Translations under genes and position numbers: made by a program
In this document: in pieces, positions 14,102 to 22,286 of the stretch
Layout of the letters: the number at the start of each line of letters is the position of its first letter
Numbering within the stretch: the first letter of the stretch is position 1
Assembly (NCBI GenBank): GCA_963545035.1
Contig: CAUUHU010000002.1
Coordinates: 1-42,163 of the forward strand
Length of the DNA stretch: 42,163 nucleotides
Direction of reading: 5' to 3'
Origin: Nanogingivalis sp963545035
GTDB lineage: Bacteria > Patescibacteriota > Saccharimonadia > Saccharimonadales > Saccharimonadaceae
Notes under the pieces: generated by a model
The model's database searches: none
Told to the model about the DNA's origin: nothing
Seen by the model: the letters and a program-made list of their open reading frames with translations, nothing else

Positions 14102-14136
14102 AAAAAAACCGCCCCATCTGAATGAAAAGCGGTTTT
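14102..14136 (-). terminator. Terminator after the 68-aa gene
   Basis: On the minus strand AAAACCGC pairs with GCGGTTTT over a 16-nt loop, followed by a T run. Confidence 0.75.
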
Positions 14137-14146
14137 CGTAAATTGA

Positions 14147-14353
14147 TTATTTCTTTCGAGAAACTGTTAAGAATCCGTTTCGTGGATTTTCTTTTACAAT
14201 TCGATCTTCTGGAAGATCGCAAGGTGTTCCCTTATCATTTTTTTCTTTTTTAGCAAAGAAGTAAATTGTTTGTGGTTTTCCACCGCGCAAAGTTACTTCA
14301 CTTTTGTGCAAATAATATGTAATTCCTTTTGAATTTGTTTGACTATAAGCCAT
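14147..14353 (-). CDS. Small uncharacterised protein, 68 aa
   Basis: Start chosen at the ATG at 14353 because GAAAGGA lies just upstream; an in-frame ATG 12 codons earlier overlaps the -10 box. The product reads G-I-T-Y-Y-L-H-K-S-E-V-T-L-R-G-G-K, then Q-T-I-Y-F-F-A-K-K, a beta-rich basic fold with D-L-P-E-D-R-I-V. I believe similar short proteins recur in CPR genomes, but that is memory, not a search. Single-gene unit with a near-consensus promoter. Confidence 0.75.
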   Translation of the reverse strand: MAYSQTNSKGITYYLHKSEVTLRGGKPQTIYFFAKKEKNDKGTPCDLPEDRIVKENPRNGFLTVSRKK

Positions 14354-14387
14354 TTCTATCCTTTCATTACTACTGTTGTATATTTTC

Positions 14388-14416
14388 ATTGTATACTAGT
14401 TATTAAGTAGTGTCAA
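14388..14416 (-). promoter_or_regulatory. Promoter of the 68-aa gene
   Basis: TTGACA (14411-14416), 17 nt, TACAAT (14388-14393). Leader about 30 nt with an AAAGGA site before ATG 14353. Confidence 0.8.
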
Positions 14417-14422
14417 GAGTTT

Positions 14423-15106
14423 TTATACTTTTGGCGTATATTTTTTTAGAATAAGCTTAAGAATTGTCGTAATTATCATTTTAACTATAATCATAATTAT
14501 GATTATAAATGCGAGCAGCGTTGTCCAACCAGCAAGATCTGGCGACCAAAGTGGTGCAATAAATGTATAAACATATTCCGATTCACGTAAAGATTCAACT
14601 TTTAATTGGCCTTGAGTACTTGAAGGATACTTATTTTGCTCATTCAGGATACATTGTTGATAAGCTAAAGAGTATCCGCCACTAAATCTTGGCCTACAAG
14701 CCTGTTCGGCTTTTTTAAAAATATTTCCGTTTGGATTATTTTCGGCGGCATCACGTGCAGCCTGCTCGGCTTTAGCTGAGTCAATTTTATAAATATTAGC
14801 CCAGGCGACTTTAACTTCCCTATTAATTTTAAACCAATGCGTTTTATCGCTATACACGATTCCGCCACTGTTCATATGTGCACGAACATAATTAGCGAAC
14901 TCAATTGTTGCTTTTCTAGCAGCTTCAACGTCACCAGCTTTATCCGCTGCTTCAACCGCTTCTCGCCGACGAACCATTCCAACATTATTTAATCTTAATG
15001 CCGTTAAATTAACAAAGATGACAAGCAAAAGCAAAATAAACAATTGCCAGTTTTTTAGCGATTGTATCTGTTTAAGACGCTTTTTAATCTTGCCTTTACC
15101 CACCAT
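14423..15106 (-). CDS. Two-TM membrane protein with a large external loop
   Basis: Start taken at ATG 15106 (227 aa), since TTGTAA-17-TAAAAT lies just upstream; an in-frame ATG 11 codons earlier is possible. TM1 is near residues 18-38 after a basic cytoplasmic tail, TM2 near 195-220 before a second basic tail. The loop of about 150 residues is Ala/Glu rich and contains two Cys 17 residues apart (E-Q-A-C-R-P-R-F and Y-Q-Q-C-I-L-N), a plausible disulfide. The gene lies 36 nt after uvrC on the same strand. No family recognised. Confidence 0.65.
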   Translation of the reverse strand: MVGKGKIKKRLKQIQSLKNWQLFILLLLVIFVNLTALRLNNVGMVRRREAVEAADKAGDVEAARKATIEFANYVRAHMNSGGIVYSDKTHWFKINREVKVAWANIYKIDSAKAEQAARDAAENNPNGNIFKKAEQACRPRFSGGYSLAYQQCILNEQNKYPSSTQGQLKVESLRESEYVYTFIAPLWSPDLAGWTTLLAFIIIIMIIVKMIITTILKLILKKYTPKV

Positions 15107-15142
15107 AATTCTTATGTCTATTTTATCAAAAACTTTCAAAAA

Positions 15143-16702
15143 TTACAAATTTTGCTTAATTTTTTCAGCTAATTTTTCGCCAACTATTTTCGAAATCTCA
15201 CTAACCGGAGCTTCACGAATTCGCTTCACTGAACCAAATTTACGCAATAATTTCGCTCGTGTTTTTGCGCCAACTCCATCAATTTTTTCTAAAATATTCT
15301 GCGTTTGTTTTTTTGTGCGTAAATTCGAATGATAATTAATCGCAAATCTATGTGATTCATCACGAATTCGCTGAAAAAGTTTAGTTAAATCACTAAATTC
15401 CGAATTATTCTCACCAAGTAAATTGCGGGCATGTCCATGCGAATGACTTTGCGACAAATGCAAATTCAAAACTAGAAAATCGCCTTCACGCCGAACCGAA
15501 AAATCTTCACCTCTTTTAGCTAAATTTTCATTAAGCCAATCCGTTTTCAGATTAATATTTCTAGTGTCAAAAATAATTTCCTCATCACGTTTAGCTATTC
15601 CAATCGCTAAAATGTCGCTCGGTAAAACTTCTAACGCTGCACTTAATTGGCCTTTTCCGCCATCAATTAAAACTAAATCAGGCCGCGCCCATTTTTCATT
15701 ACGTTTCGAAAATCGTCTCGTTAGAACTTCTTTCATGTGTAAAAAATCATCATTTCCACCAGTAGTCATTTTAAATTTTCGATACTCGCGTTTATCGCTT
15801 AAACCGTTCGAAAAAACCACCATTGAAGCCACGTTATTTTCACCTCCCGTATGCGAGATATCATAAGCCTCAATTCGCCGCGGAGGATTTTCAAGAGAAA
15901 GAATTTCTGCCAATTTCGAAAGTGCATGATCTTTAGAAATATCCAAAAACTCCTCGTTCGAAAAAATAACCTGCTTGCCAAGTTCGCTCAAATCCCGCAA
16001 CTGATTGCGTTTTTTTGCCGCCATTTCGAAATTCTGTTCACTCGCAAAATCAAACATTTCTTTTTCAATTTCAAGCTGGAGCATTTTTCGCTCACCCTTC
16101 AAATACCTTGCGAGCTGCCGTAAATTACGCTTATACTCAGCCTTTTTTTGATTAAATTCCTGCGAATCCTGTTCGAAATTTTCCAGCCCTGGCGTTAATC
16201 CAATTTGAAAATCTAAACTATTCTTTGCTGGCATTTTTTCGCTCAAATAGTACGGAAAAACTTTTCGAAGCAACCGCACCGATTTTTTTACCGCATTTGA
16301 ATTATAAAACGGCCCAAAATATTCCGCCGAATCATCAAGCGGATTTTTAGTAAAACTGATATGCGGAATATTATCACGAAAGCCAATTCGCACATAAGTT
16401 GGCGATTTATCATCCCGCAAAAGAATATTATATTGAGGCTTATAGCGCTTAATCATCTCACTTTCCAAAAAAAGCGCATCCATTTCAGTTTCAACTTCAA
16501 TCCAATCGGTCATCGCTATTTCTGCCACCAAAGCTTGCGTTTTCGAATCTTTACCGCGTGAATTTTGAAAATATTGCCGAACACGATTCTTTAAATTCGC
16601 CGCTTTTCCGACATAAATAATTTCATCTTTCGAATTTTTATGAAAATAAACGCCAGCGGAATTTGGCAGTTTTTTCAGCTTTTTCGAAAGTCGTTCATTC
16701 AT
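15143..16702 (-). CDS. uvrC: UvrC, excinuclease ABC subunit C
   Basis: 519 aa, shorter than the usual 590-620. Makes both incisions in nucleotide excision repair. GIY-YIG domain at residues 16-40 (A-G-V-Y-F-H-K then I-I-Y-V-G-K-A), UVR/UvrB-binding helix pair (E-M-F-D-F-A-S-E-Q-N-F-E-M-A-A), RNase H-like second nuclease (A-Y-D-I-S-H-T-G-G), and C-terminal helix-hairpin-helix (I-D-G-V-G-A-K-T-R-A-K-L-L). It starts at an ATG 7 nt after an extended -10 (TGTTATAAT) without a Shine-Dalgarno site, so a leaderless mRNA is likely. Its partner uvrA is at 29512; uvrB is not in the window. Confidence 0.96.
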   Translation of the reverse strand: MNERLSKKLKKLPNSAGVYFHKNSKDEIIYVGKAANLKNRVRQYFQNSRGKDSKTQALVAEIAMTDWIEVETEMDALFLESEMIKRYKPQYNILLRDDKSPTYVRIGFRDNIPHISFTKNPLDDSAEYFGPFYNSNAVKKSVRLLRKVFPYYLSEKMPAKNSLDFQIGLTPGLENFEQDSQEFNQKKAEYKRNLRQLARYLKGERKMLQLEIEKEMFDFASEQNFEMAAKKRNQLRDLSELGKQVIFSNEEFLDISKDHALSKLAEILSLENPPRRIEAYDISHTGGENNVASMVVFSNGLSDKREYRKFKMTTGGNDDFLHMKEVLTRRFSKRNEKWARPDLVLIDGGKGQLSAALEVLPSDILAIGIAKRDEEIIFDTRNINLKTDWLNENLAKRGEDFSVRREGDFLVLNLHLSQSHSHGHARNLLGENNSEFSDLTKLFQRIRDESHRFAINYHSNLRTKKQTQNILEKIDGVGAKTRAKLLRKFGSVKRIREAPVSEISKIVGEKLAEKIKQNL

Positions 16703-16709
16703 ATTTTAT

Positions 16710-16718
16710 ATTATAACA
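16710..16718 (-). promoter_or_regulatory. Extended -10 of uvrC, leaderless type
   Basis: TGTTATAAT, 7 nt before the uvrC ATG. A TTTCGAAA palindrome lies at 16721-16728 in the position of the -35 spacer. Confidence 0.6.
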
Positions 16719-16744
16719 TTTTTCGAAAGATTCGCGAAAATCTA

Positions 16745-16777
16745 TTGACAAAATTATTATTATTATTATTATATAAT
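16745..16777 (+). promoter_or_regulatory. Promoter with an ATT repeat in the spacer
   Basis: TTGACA (16745-16750) and TATAAT (16772-16777) are separated by 21 nt, mostly six ATT repeats (16753-16770). Loss of one repeat would give an 18-nt spacer; weaker -10 options (TTATAT, TATATA) exist at 18-19 nt now. The repeat could vary expression by slipped-strand mispairing. Confidence 0.6.
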
Positions 16778-16854
16778 AAGGCTTAGAAGTTATATTTGCG
16801 TAATTTCTCACAAAATCGGGTGTGCCGATTCGTCCTTTAGAAAGAGGTGGCAAG

Positions 16855-17124
16855 ATGCCAAACAATACTCACAACATAAACTTTGGAATGGGCCAAGATG
16901 GGGGATCTGGTGGTAATAATAGCTGGTCAGCGCCTGTTTATGGTTGCGATTCTGAAGGTAATGATGTTACGGTTTCATTTGGTCAAAATAACCATCAAGG
17001 TGAAACTCTAATATCTAGTGGCCACAAAAGCTTCGATGATTTCTATGACAAAGACTCTGGACATGACCATTATGGTCCAAATGGAGAAACTGGAAGAAAT
17101 GGTGATCGTGGAGCCTATAAATAA
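16855..17124 (+). CDS. Gly/Asn/Asp-rich small orphan protein, 89 aa
   Basis: Start at ATG 16855 with AGAGGTGG just upstream. An earlier in-frame ATG (16822) lies in a leader hairpin (AATCGG/CCGATT, 16814-16830). The ribosome site itself can pair with upstream CCTTT (stem CCTTT-AGAA-AGAGG), suggesting translational control. The protein is low-complexity: G-M-G-Q-D-G-G-S-G-G-N-N, later many D, H and G, with one Cys. It has no TM or signal peptide and looks disordered. Its promoter carries a trinucleotide repeat. Unknown function. Confidence 0.65.
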   Translation: MPNNTHNINFGMGQDGGSGGNNSWSAPVYGCDSEGNDVTVSFGQNNHQGETLISSGHKSFDDFYDKDSGHDHYGPNGETGRNGDRGAYK

Positions 17125-17126
17125 TC

Positions 17127-17152
17127 TAAGCCACCTTTTTGGTGGTTTTTTA
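17127..17152 (+). terminator. Terminator after the Gly-rich orphan gene
   Basis: AGCCACC / GGTGGTT stem around a T5 loop (17129-17147), then T. Confidence 0.8.
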
Positions 17153-17170
17153 ACTACAAGGAGTAAAAAA

Positions 17171-17476
17171 ATGGACTTTTCATCAGAAAAAAATCCCAAT
17201 CCAAGAAACCTCACCATAGACGTTTATTCAAAATGGCTGAAAGATATTGAAGATTCGATAATTACAAAAGACTTGGCTAAATTAGAGTCAACCAGAATAA
17301 AAATTTCAAAAGAAATTTCAGGAGCAATGTATCGATGGGATGCAAATCCGGGTATCATAGATCTGCTAGAGTTGTCTATAGATAGTTTTGCATACTTATC
17401 AAAACACCCAAAAGATGATTCTTTTAGAGAAGAACTACTAGCAGAATGCAAAAAACTCAGCCCCGAGCAAGATTAA
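17171..17476 (+). CDS. Unrecognised 101-aa helical protein
   Basis: ATG 17171 follows AAGGAG; the terminator before it rules out the longer reading. The product is acidic, all-helical in appearance (W-L-K-D-I-E-D-S-I-I, A-K-L-E-S-T-R-I-K-I), soluble. The stop codon lies inside the following terminator palindrome. No family recognised; possibly a small partner of a neighbouring island gene. Confidence 0.7.
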   Translation: MDFSSEKNPNPRNLTIDVYSKWLKDIEDSIITKDLAKLESTRIKISKEISGAMYRWDANPGIIDLLELSIDSFAYLSKHPKDDSFREELLAECKKLSPEQD

Positions 17477-17490
17477 TCTTGCTCTTTTTA
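17465..17490 (+). terminator. Terminator overlapping the 101-aa gene's stop codon
   Basis: Perfect 20-nt palindrome GAGCAAGATTAATCTTGCTC (17465-17484) plus a T run; its centre contains the TAA stop. Confidence 0.85.
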
Positions 17491-17517
17491 ATAAAAACTT
17501 AAAACTAAGGAATATTT

Positions 17518-17760
17518 ATGTTAATAGAAAAAGCCAAATATCCAGATTATCATTACGAATTTTATTATTCTATTTTTAAAGATGGCTCTGAATACTTTTT
17601 AGAATTTGATTTTTACGGGCCAGAAATTAATTTTTCGAAAAATTCAGAAGTTGCAAAAGAGATTTTCGAAACAGTTGGCGTTGATTTTATTGATTGGAAA
17701 GTTAAAAATAAAATTGCAAAAATAACCCTTCAATTTCCCGAAAAATTATACAATAAATAA
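17518..17760 (+). CDS. Unrecognised 80-aa protein
   Basis: ATG preceded by AAGGA at a good distance. Aromatic-rich N-terminal half (Y-H-Y-E-F-Y-Y-S-I-F), then alternating charged and hydrophobic residues suggestive of a small alpha/beta domain. No membrane segment. Third gene of the plus-strand island between uvrC and the aldolase; no clear own promoter. Function unknown. Confidence 0.6.
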   Translation: MLIEKAKYPDYHYEFYYSIFKDGSEYFLEFDFYGPEINFSKNSEVAKEIFETVGVDFIDWKVKNKIAKITLQFPEKLYNK

Positions 17761-17878
17761 TAAAGCAACAATTCTTAACATATTTTATATCTGTTTTGTT
17801 AAAAATTTTAGCAAGATTTTTTACAAATATAAAGCAAACTTGGTAGCTGCAATTGGGTCTTTTTTATATAATTAGTGT

Positions 17879-17884
17879 TATAAT
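17879..17884 (+). promoter_or_regulatory. -10 box of the HTH membrane regulator
   Basis: TATAAT, with TTGGGT as a weak -35 at 19 nt spacing. The leader is about 15 nt and contains AAAGGA before ATG 17907. Confidence 0.45.
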
Positions 17885-17906
17885 ATTTAATATGAAAGGA
17901 CAAAAA

Positions 17907-18818
17907 ATGTTTAGCCAAAATTTGCAAAAACTACGTGCTACAAAAAATATTTCGCAAGAACAACTTGCCGATAAAATTGGAGTTTCGCGGCAATCAGTTT
18001 CAGCCTGGGAGAGTGGAAAATCTTCACCAGAGCTTGAAAAATTAGTTGCTATAAGTAATCTTTTTAATGTTAGTTTAGATGAATTAACTGGTGAAATTTC
18101 AACCAAGAAAATAGATTTTGATAAAGAAGATTACAATAAAACTTATAGAAAAATTGCCATAATTCGATCTCTAGGAATTTTTATTTTATTCTTAGGAATC
18201 GCACTTGCTACTTTCTTTTCGGGATATGATTTTAAAATGCGACAATCCCTACTCTCAGATTCAATGCCAGATTTCTCTATACTTTCTGGTATCGTTCTAA
18301 TGTTATCCCTAGCAATCGCAGTGCCGTTATTTATCCTTGCCAGAAACTTTGACAAAACAGCAATTGAGAATCTTGTCGAATCTAACGTAAAAATTAACGA
18401 AGTTTTTTCGAAAAAAGAAATTCAGAATACTGAAAGTATTGAAAGCTTTAGTAAAATGGCTCTTGTTTCAATAGTCTTCATTGCTATAGCTAGTCATCAA
18501 GTTATCTACAATTTCACAAATCTTGGCGGAAGAACTGCGTCAACGATTTTCATGCTCCTACTTGGAATTGGGCTTTCTATATCAACCTATGGCAATTCTA
18601 TTTTTGCTAAAATTAGCAACTTTAACGAAATCGAAAGTGAAAATACAGAGAAAAATCGAAAAATTGGCCTTTTTGCAGCTATCACAATGATGTCAATTAC
18701 AGCATTTTACCTAACTTACAGTTTTATCACCAATGACTGGTCTTCAGCAAGAATTTTTTACCCTGTAGGTGGTATCGCAGTTGGAATTTTTGCAGTAATC
18801 ACTAATCATAAAAAATAA
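17907..18818 (+). CDS. Membrane-anchored XRE-family HTH regulator
   Basis: Start at ATG 17907, 7 nt after AAAGGA (an earlier in-frame ATG at 17892 is possible). Residues 1-62 are a canonical XRE/Cro HTH: L-R-A-T-K-N-I-S-Q-E-Q-L-A-D-K-I-G-V-S-R-Q-S-V-S-A-W-E-S-G-K. Four to six hydrophobic segments follow (about 85-105, 125-150, 190-215, 220-240, 255-275, 280-300). Such proteins probably sense a membrane or envelope signal while bound to DNA. No target is obvious; the small orphan genes just upstream are candidates. About 303 aa. Confidence 0.85.
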   Translation: MFSQNLQKLRATKNISQEQLADKIGVSRQSVSAWESGKSSPELEKLVAISNLFNVSLDELTGEISTKKIDFDKEDYNKTYRKIAIIRSLGIFILFLGIALATFFSGYDFKMRQSLLSDSMPDFSILSGIVLMLSLAIAVPLFILARNFDKTAIENLVESNVKINEVFSKKEIQNTESIESFSKMALVSIVFIAIASHQVIYNFTNLGGRTASTIFMLLLGIGLSISTYGNSIFAKISNFNEIESENTEKNRKIGLFAAITMMSITAFYLTYSFITNDWSSARIFYPVGGIAVGIFAVITNHKK

Positions 18819-18822
18819 ATAC

Positions 18823-18857
18823 CGAAAAACGCTCAATTTACAAACTGAGCGTTTTTA
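18823..18857. terminator. Bidirectional terminator
   Basis: AAAAACGCTCA / TGAGCGTTTTT, 11-bp stem with a 10-nt loop (18825-18856), between convergent genes. Confidence 0.85.
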
Positions 18858-18870
18858 TATTTTTCGAAAA

Positions 18871-20769
18871 TTAGTTTTTATATAAAGCATGCGAATTTGC
18901 TGCAACACGTTCAAGAAACAACAGCTGCGCCTGAGAAACGTTTTCAGCTTTACCAGCCCAAGCTTGCAATGCCGACAACTGGAGTGATCTAGCATAGCTA
19001 TATGTAACCCCCCAATCGAATGGGCCAAGATTTGTAATTTCTTGCAGATTATCTGTTGCTTGAGTTGGCGTTTGACCACCAGATAAGAATACAATACCTG
19101 CTAATTCTTTAGGAACAGAACGCTTCAAAGCTGCAACAGTTTCGCGCGCAACTTCTCTTGAAGATGATTGAATCTCACTTTCAGAGCCAGCAAGAACCAT
19201 ACTTGTTTTTAAAATTGTTCCAGCAAGATCGACTTTAAAGATTTCTAATTCTTTAAATAAGCTCTTTAAAATCTTTTCGGTAATCTCACGACACTGCTTT
19301 ATTGTATGACTACCCGAGTAGATAACCTCAGGTTCAACAATCGGTACAATCCCATATTTTTGGCAAGCTTTCGCATATTGAGCTAAAATTCGTAAGTTCG
19401 CCTCAATAGCTGCATCACTCGGAGTTCCTTTTTCTTTATTTATTTCGAAAGCAACTCGCCATTTTGCAAAGTCGATATTCATTTTTGAATATTTTTCAAG
19501 CTTTTGTTCCAAAGAATCTAGACCAACGGAAATAGTTTCGCCCTCAAAACCAACTAAAGGTTGGAGTCCGCCATCAAGTTTAACTCCAACTAGAATATCT
19601 CGATTTTTCAGATATTCAACAAAATTAACGCCTTCAGAGGTATTTTGTTCAACAGTTTCTTCAAACAAAATAATTCCACTTAGATAATTCTCGATATCTT
19701 GAGTTTTAAAGAACATTTCCCTATAAGCTCGGCGATTTTCGAAATTATCTTCAACGCCAATACTTTCAAACTTCTTATGGATATTTCCGCCAGACTCATC
19801 TGCCGCAAAAATTCCTTTTGGTCGAACAACTAGACTTGACGCAATTTTATGCAACCTTCCTTCAATATCTGGCGTATCGCTTATGATTTCAACTGGTAAT
19901 TCATAATTTTTACGATTTAGAATTTGTTGCGCATAAAAGGGTTTTAGAACATCATTAAAATCTGATTTATTCGCAATTGTTAGTGCTAGCTGCAAATTCT
20001 CTTCTAAATTAGAAGAGTTTGAAAAGTTTTCAGCTACAAAAGCAGCTTGAAAAATATTATTCTGATAAAAAGAATTTAAACCAAAATCGGCTTCTACGCT
20101 AGCAATTTTTTCTTTATTTCCAGCAACTATTTTAGCTCCGTCAAAAATAACTACGCTACGAACGCCGACCTTCAATAAAGATTCGACAACAGTTTGATAG
20201 TTGGAATAATCGATTAAATCACTTAAATTTTGTTTTCGAAAATCCACAAAAACTAAATTCGCTCGAGCAAAAAGTTCCCTTGATAGATCTTGATCCAGAT
20301 CAGCAATGTTATAAACCAGCTCGATTTGTCGGTTTTCAGATAGATATTTTCGAAAATCCATCAAGTAAGATTCCGAAAAGTTTGTATCCGCGATATAAAT
20401 TAAATCTGGTGCATAAGGTGGGGAATTCCATTTTGTTTCTCGTGGGTTGCTTGTTAAGATAAAGCTCTTACCCTTATATGAAACGATAAATCGTTCAACT
20501 AAAGAATCATTGATTTCACTATATTCAAATTGAGATATTCCTTTTGGATTAGCATTCGAAAAGGCCTTGAAATGAGCAGCGGTAAAAATCTTCTCACTTA
20601 AAATTGTACCGCCAAAAATACCAGCTTTCTTTTTGTAATTCAAAGTAGAATCATCAAAAGTTAAATCATAATGAAAATCATTAAGCTCATCTTTGTATAT
20701 TTTTTGATCTTGAATATCTAGAAAACTGTCTTTTGTTGCATTTCCAATCGATAGAATCGTCGGTTTCAT
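18871..20769 (-). CDS. PfkB-like kinase domain fused to class I fructose-bisphosphate aldolase
   Basis: 632 aa, about twice a normal aldolase. Residues ~301-632 are class I FBP aldolase: F-A-A-D-E-S (321-326), G-V-K-L-D-G-G-L, A-K-W-R, V-P-I-V-E-P-E-V, the Schiff-base lysine K521 in T-I-L-K-T-S-M-V, and L-S-G-G-Q-T. Residues 1-~280 look like a ribokinase/PfkB fold: S-I-G-N-A-T-K-D-S-F-L-D-I start, G-G-T near 53, a beta strand A-N-L-V-F-V-D-F and V-G-V-R-S-V-V-I-F-D-G-A-K. The catalytic D-x-x-G-A-G-D motif is replaced by L-N-S-F-Y-Q-N-N-I-F, so kinase activity is doubtful; a sugar-sensing or scaffold role is possible. AAAGGTGG precedes the ATG, with an extended -10 (TGGTATAAT) upstream. Confidence 0.85.
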   Translation of the reverse strand: MKPTILSIGNATKDSFLDIQDQKIYKDELNDFHYDLTFDDSTLNYKKKAGIFGGTILSEKIFTAAHFKAFSNANPKGISQFEYSEINDSLVERFIVSYKGKSFILTSNPRETKWNSPPYAPDLIYIADTNFSESYLMDFRKYLSENRQIELVYNIADLDQDLSRELFARANLVFVDFRKQNLSDLIDYSNYQTVVESLLKVGVRSVVIFDGAKIVAGNKEKIASVEADFGLNSFYQNNIFQAAFVAENFSNSSNLEENLQLALTIANKSDFNDVLKPFYAQQILNRKNYELPVEIISDTPDIEGRLHKIASSLVVRPKGIFAADESGGNIHKKFESIGVEDNFENRRAYREMFFKTQDIENYLSGIILFEETVEQNTSEGVNFVEYLKNRDILVGVKLDGGLQPLVGFEGETISVGLDSLEQKLEKYSKMNIDFAKWRVAFEINKEKGTPSDAAIEANLRILAQYAKACQKYGIVPIVEPEVIYSGSHTIKQCREITEKILKSLFKELEIFKVDLAGTILKTSMVLAGSESEIQSSSREVARETVAALKRSVPKELAGIVFLSGGQTPTQATDNLQEITNLGPFDWGVTYSYARSLQLSALQAWAGKAENVSQAQLLFLERVAANSHALYKN

Positions 20770-20834
20770 TTCCCACCTTTAAAAATTATTATGCTTTTGT
20801 TTAATTATACCAAATTTTCAATACTAACGCAAAT

Positions 20835-22160
20835 TTAAAGATTAAACAAGTCGTTTAAACTTTCCGCAACAGTTGGGTGCGTAAAAATTTGATCTCGCAA
20901 AACTGTATAATCAAGATCAGCATCAATTGCAGTTTTTATAATATTTATCACTTCTGGTGAATTATAACAGAATAAAGCTGCGCCTAAAATTTTATTCGTC
21001 TGTGCATCAACTACGGCTCGCAAAAGCCCCGTTGGCTTAAACTCAAGTTGAAGCTTTGGAATCGCTGCGGCTGGAATTTCTTTCACTTTAATTTCAAAAC
21101 CTTCCGCTAAAGCCTGTTTTTCAGTCAAGCCAACTTTCGAAAATGGAATTTGCAAGAAAACTGAATTTGGTAAATTTTTACGATTATTTAAGGAATATTC
21201 GCCATCACCATAAAATTGCGAACGCAAAATTCGAAAATCATCCAAAGAAGCATAAGTGAATTGTTCCTTTCCGCGCACGTCACCAACTGCCCAAACTTTC
21301 GGATTTGAAGTTTGAAGTTTTTCATCCGTCCAAATTCCACCGTTTTCAAGCGTTTTAATTCCCGCTTTTTCAAGATTTAATTTTGAGGTTACAGGTTTTC
21401 TTCCGACTGAGACTAACACTTTATCAAACGCAAAATTTTCGCCATTATTTTTCACCAGAATCCCATTTTCAGTATTTTCGAAAGCTTCAATATTTGCATT
21501 AAATTCAAAATTAACACCTTGCGAAACTAGAAAATCAAAAATTGTTTTTTGCATCGAATCATCTTCATTGGCCAAAATTTTATCAAATTTTTCAAAAATT
21601 GTAACTTTTGTGCCTAATTTTGCAAAGGTTGAAGCAAATTCCAAACCAATAAATCCACCGCCAATAATTGCAAGGTTATTAATTTTTTCTTGACTATCAA
21701 GAAGTTCCGTGCTTGTAAAGATTTTCGAATTTTGCAGGTCTTCTTCAATTCCTTTAATTTTAGGAATAAAACTTTCTACGCCAGTATTAATGATAATTTT
21801 ATCGGCCAAAAGCTCAAGTTTTTCACCATTTGATTCAACTAAAACCGTGTTCTCATCTAAGAATGAACCAAACCCATCAAAGACCGTAACCAAATTGTTA
21901 TCGGCTAACATGTGGTAATTTTTTGAGTTTAACCGCTTAATAACATCGTTTTTACGCGAAATTGCTTCTTCGAAAGTCAAATTTTCACTTGCCGCAACCG
22001 CTAAAGTCTTTGTTGGAATACAGGCAATATTAATACAAGTTCCCCCGTACATTTTCGAAGATTTTTCGATCAGAGCAACCTTTTCACCTTTACTCGCTGC
22101 CAAAACTGCCAAAGTTTTTCCAGCTTTCCCAAAACCAATTATAATTTTATCGAATTTCAT
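20835..22160 (-). CDS. FAD/NAD(P)-dependent disulfide reductase, RclA / hypothiocyanous acid reductase-like
   Basis: 441 aa. FAD motif I-I-I-G-F-G-K-A-G-K (6-15), redox dithiol G-G-T-C-I-N-I-A-C-I-P-T-K (C42, C47), NAD motif I-I-G-G-G-F-I-G-L-E-F-A, and the C-terminal H-P-T-V-A-E base, all intact. The C-I-N-I-A-C spacing and short length fit the RclA/YkgC branch rather than lipoamide dehydrogenase or glutathione reductase. That branch protects against reactive chlorine or hypothiocyanite, which would suit an oral habitat; this placement is from memory. Ribosome site AGAGG before the ATG. Confidence 0.85.
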   Translation of the reverse strand: MKFDKIIIGFGKAGKTLAVLAASKGEKVALIEKSSKMYGGTCINIACIPTKTLAVAASENLTFEEAISRKNDVIKRLNSKNYHMLADNNLVTVFDGFGSFLDENTVLVESNGEKLELLADKIIINTGVESFIPKIKGIEEDLQNSKIFTSTELLDSQEKINNLAIIGGGFIGLEFASTFAKLGTKVTIFEKFDKILANEDDSMQKTIFDFLVSQGVNFEFNANIEAFENTENGILVKNNGENFAFDKVLVSVGRKPVTSKLNLEKAGIKTLENGGIWTDEKLQTSNPKVWAVGDVRGKEQFTYASLDDFRILRSQFYGDGEYSLNNRKNLPNSVFLQIPFSKVGLTEKQALAEGFEIKVKEIPAAAIPKLQLEFKPTGLLRAVVDAQTNKILGAALFCYNSPEVINIIKTAIDADLDYTVLRDQIFTHPTVAESLNDLFNL

Positions 22161-22221
22161 ATTACCTCTTTTCTCTTTCTATTTTATCATATTCAACTTA
22201 GAAAAATCTTAAATCAAAAAG

Positions 22222-22246
22222 AAAAACCCCCGAATTTTCGGGAGAT
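22222..22246 (-). terminator. Terminator after the phosphatase/glycosyltransferase gene
   Basis: CCCGAA-TT-TTCGGG core with flanking pairs (22227-22244), T run on the minus strand. Confidence 0.8.
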
Positions 22247-22286
22247 TTTCTTGGCTCCCCTTGATAGAAATATTACTAACTAACAA

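Noticed and set aside
15018..16561. Several 60-104-codon ORFs opposite uvrC and its downstream gene
   Set aside because: All are antisense to recognisable UvrC domains or overlap its neighbour; no start signals.
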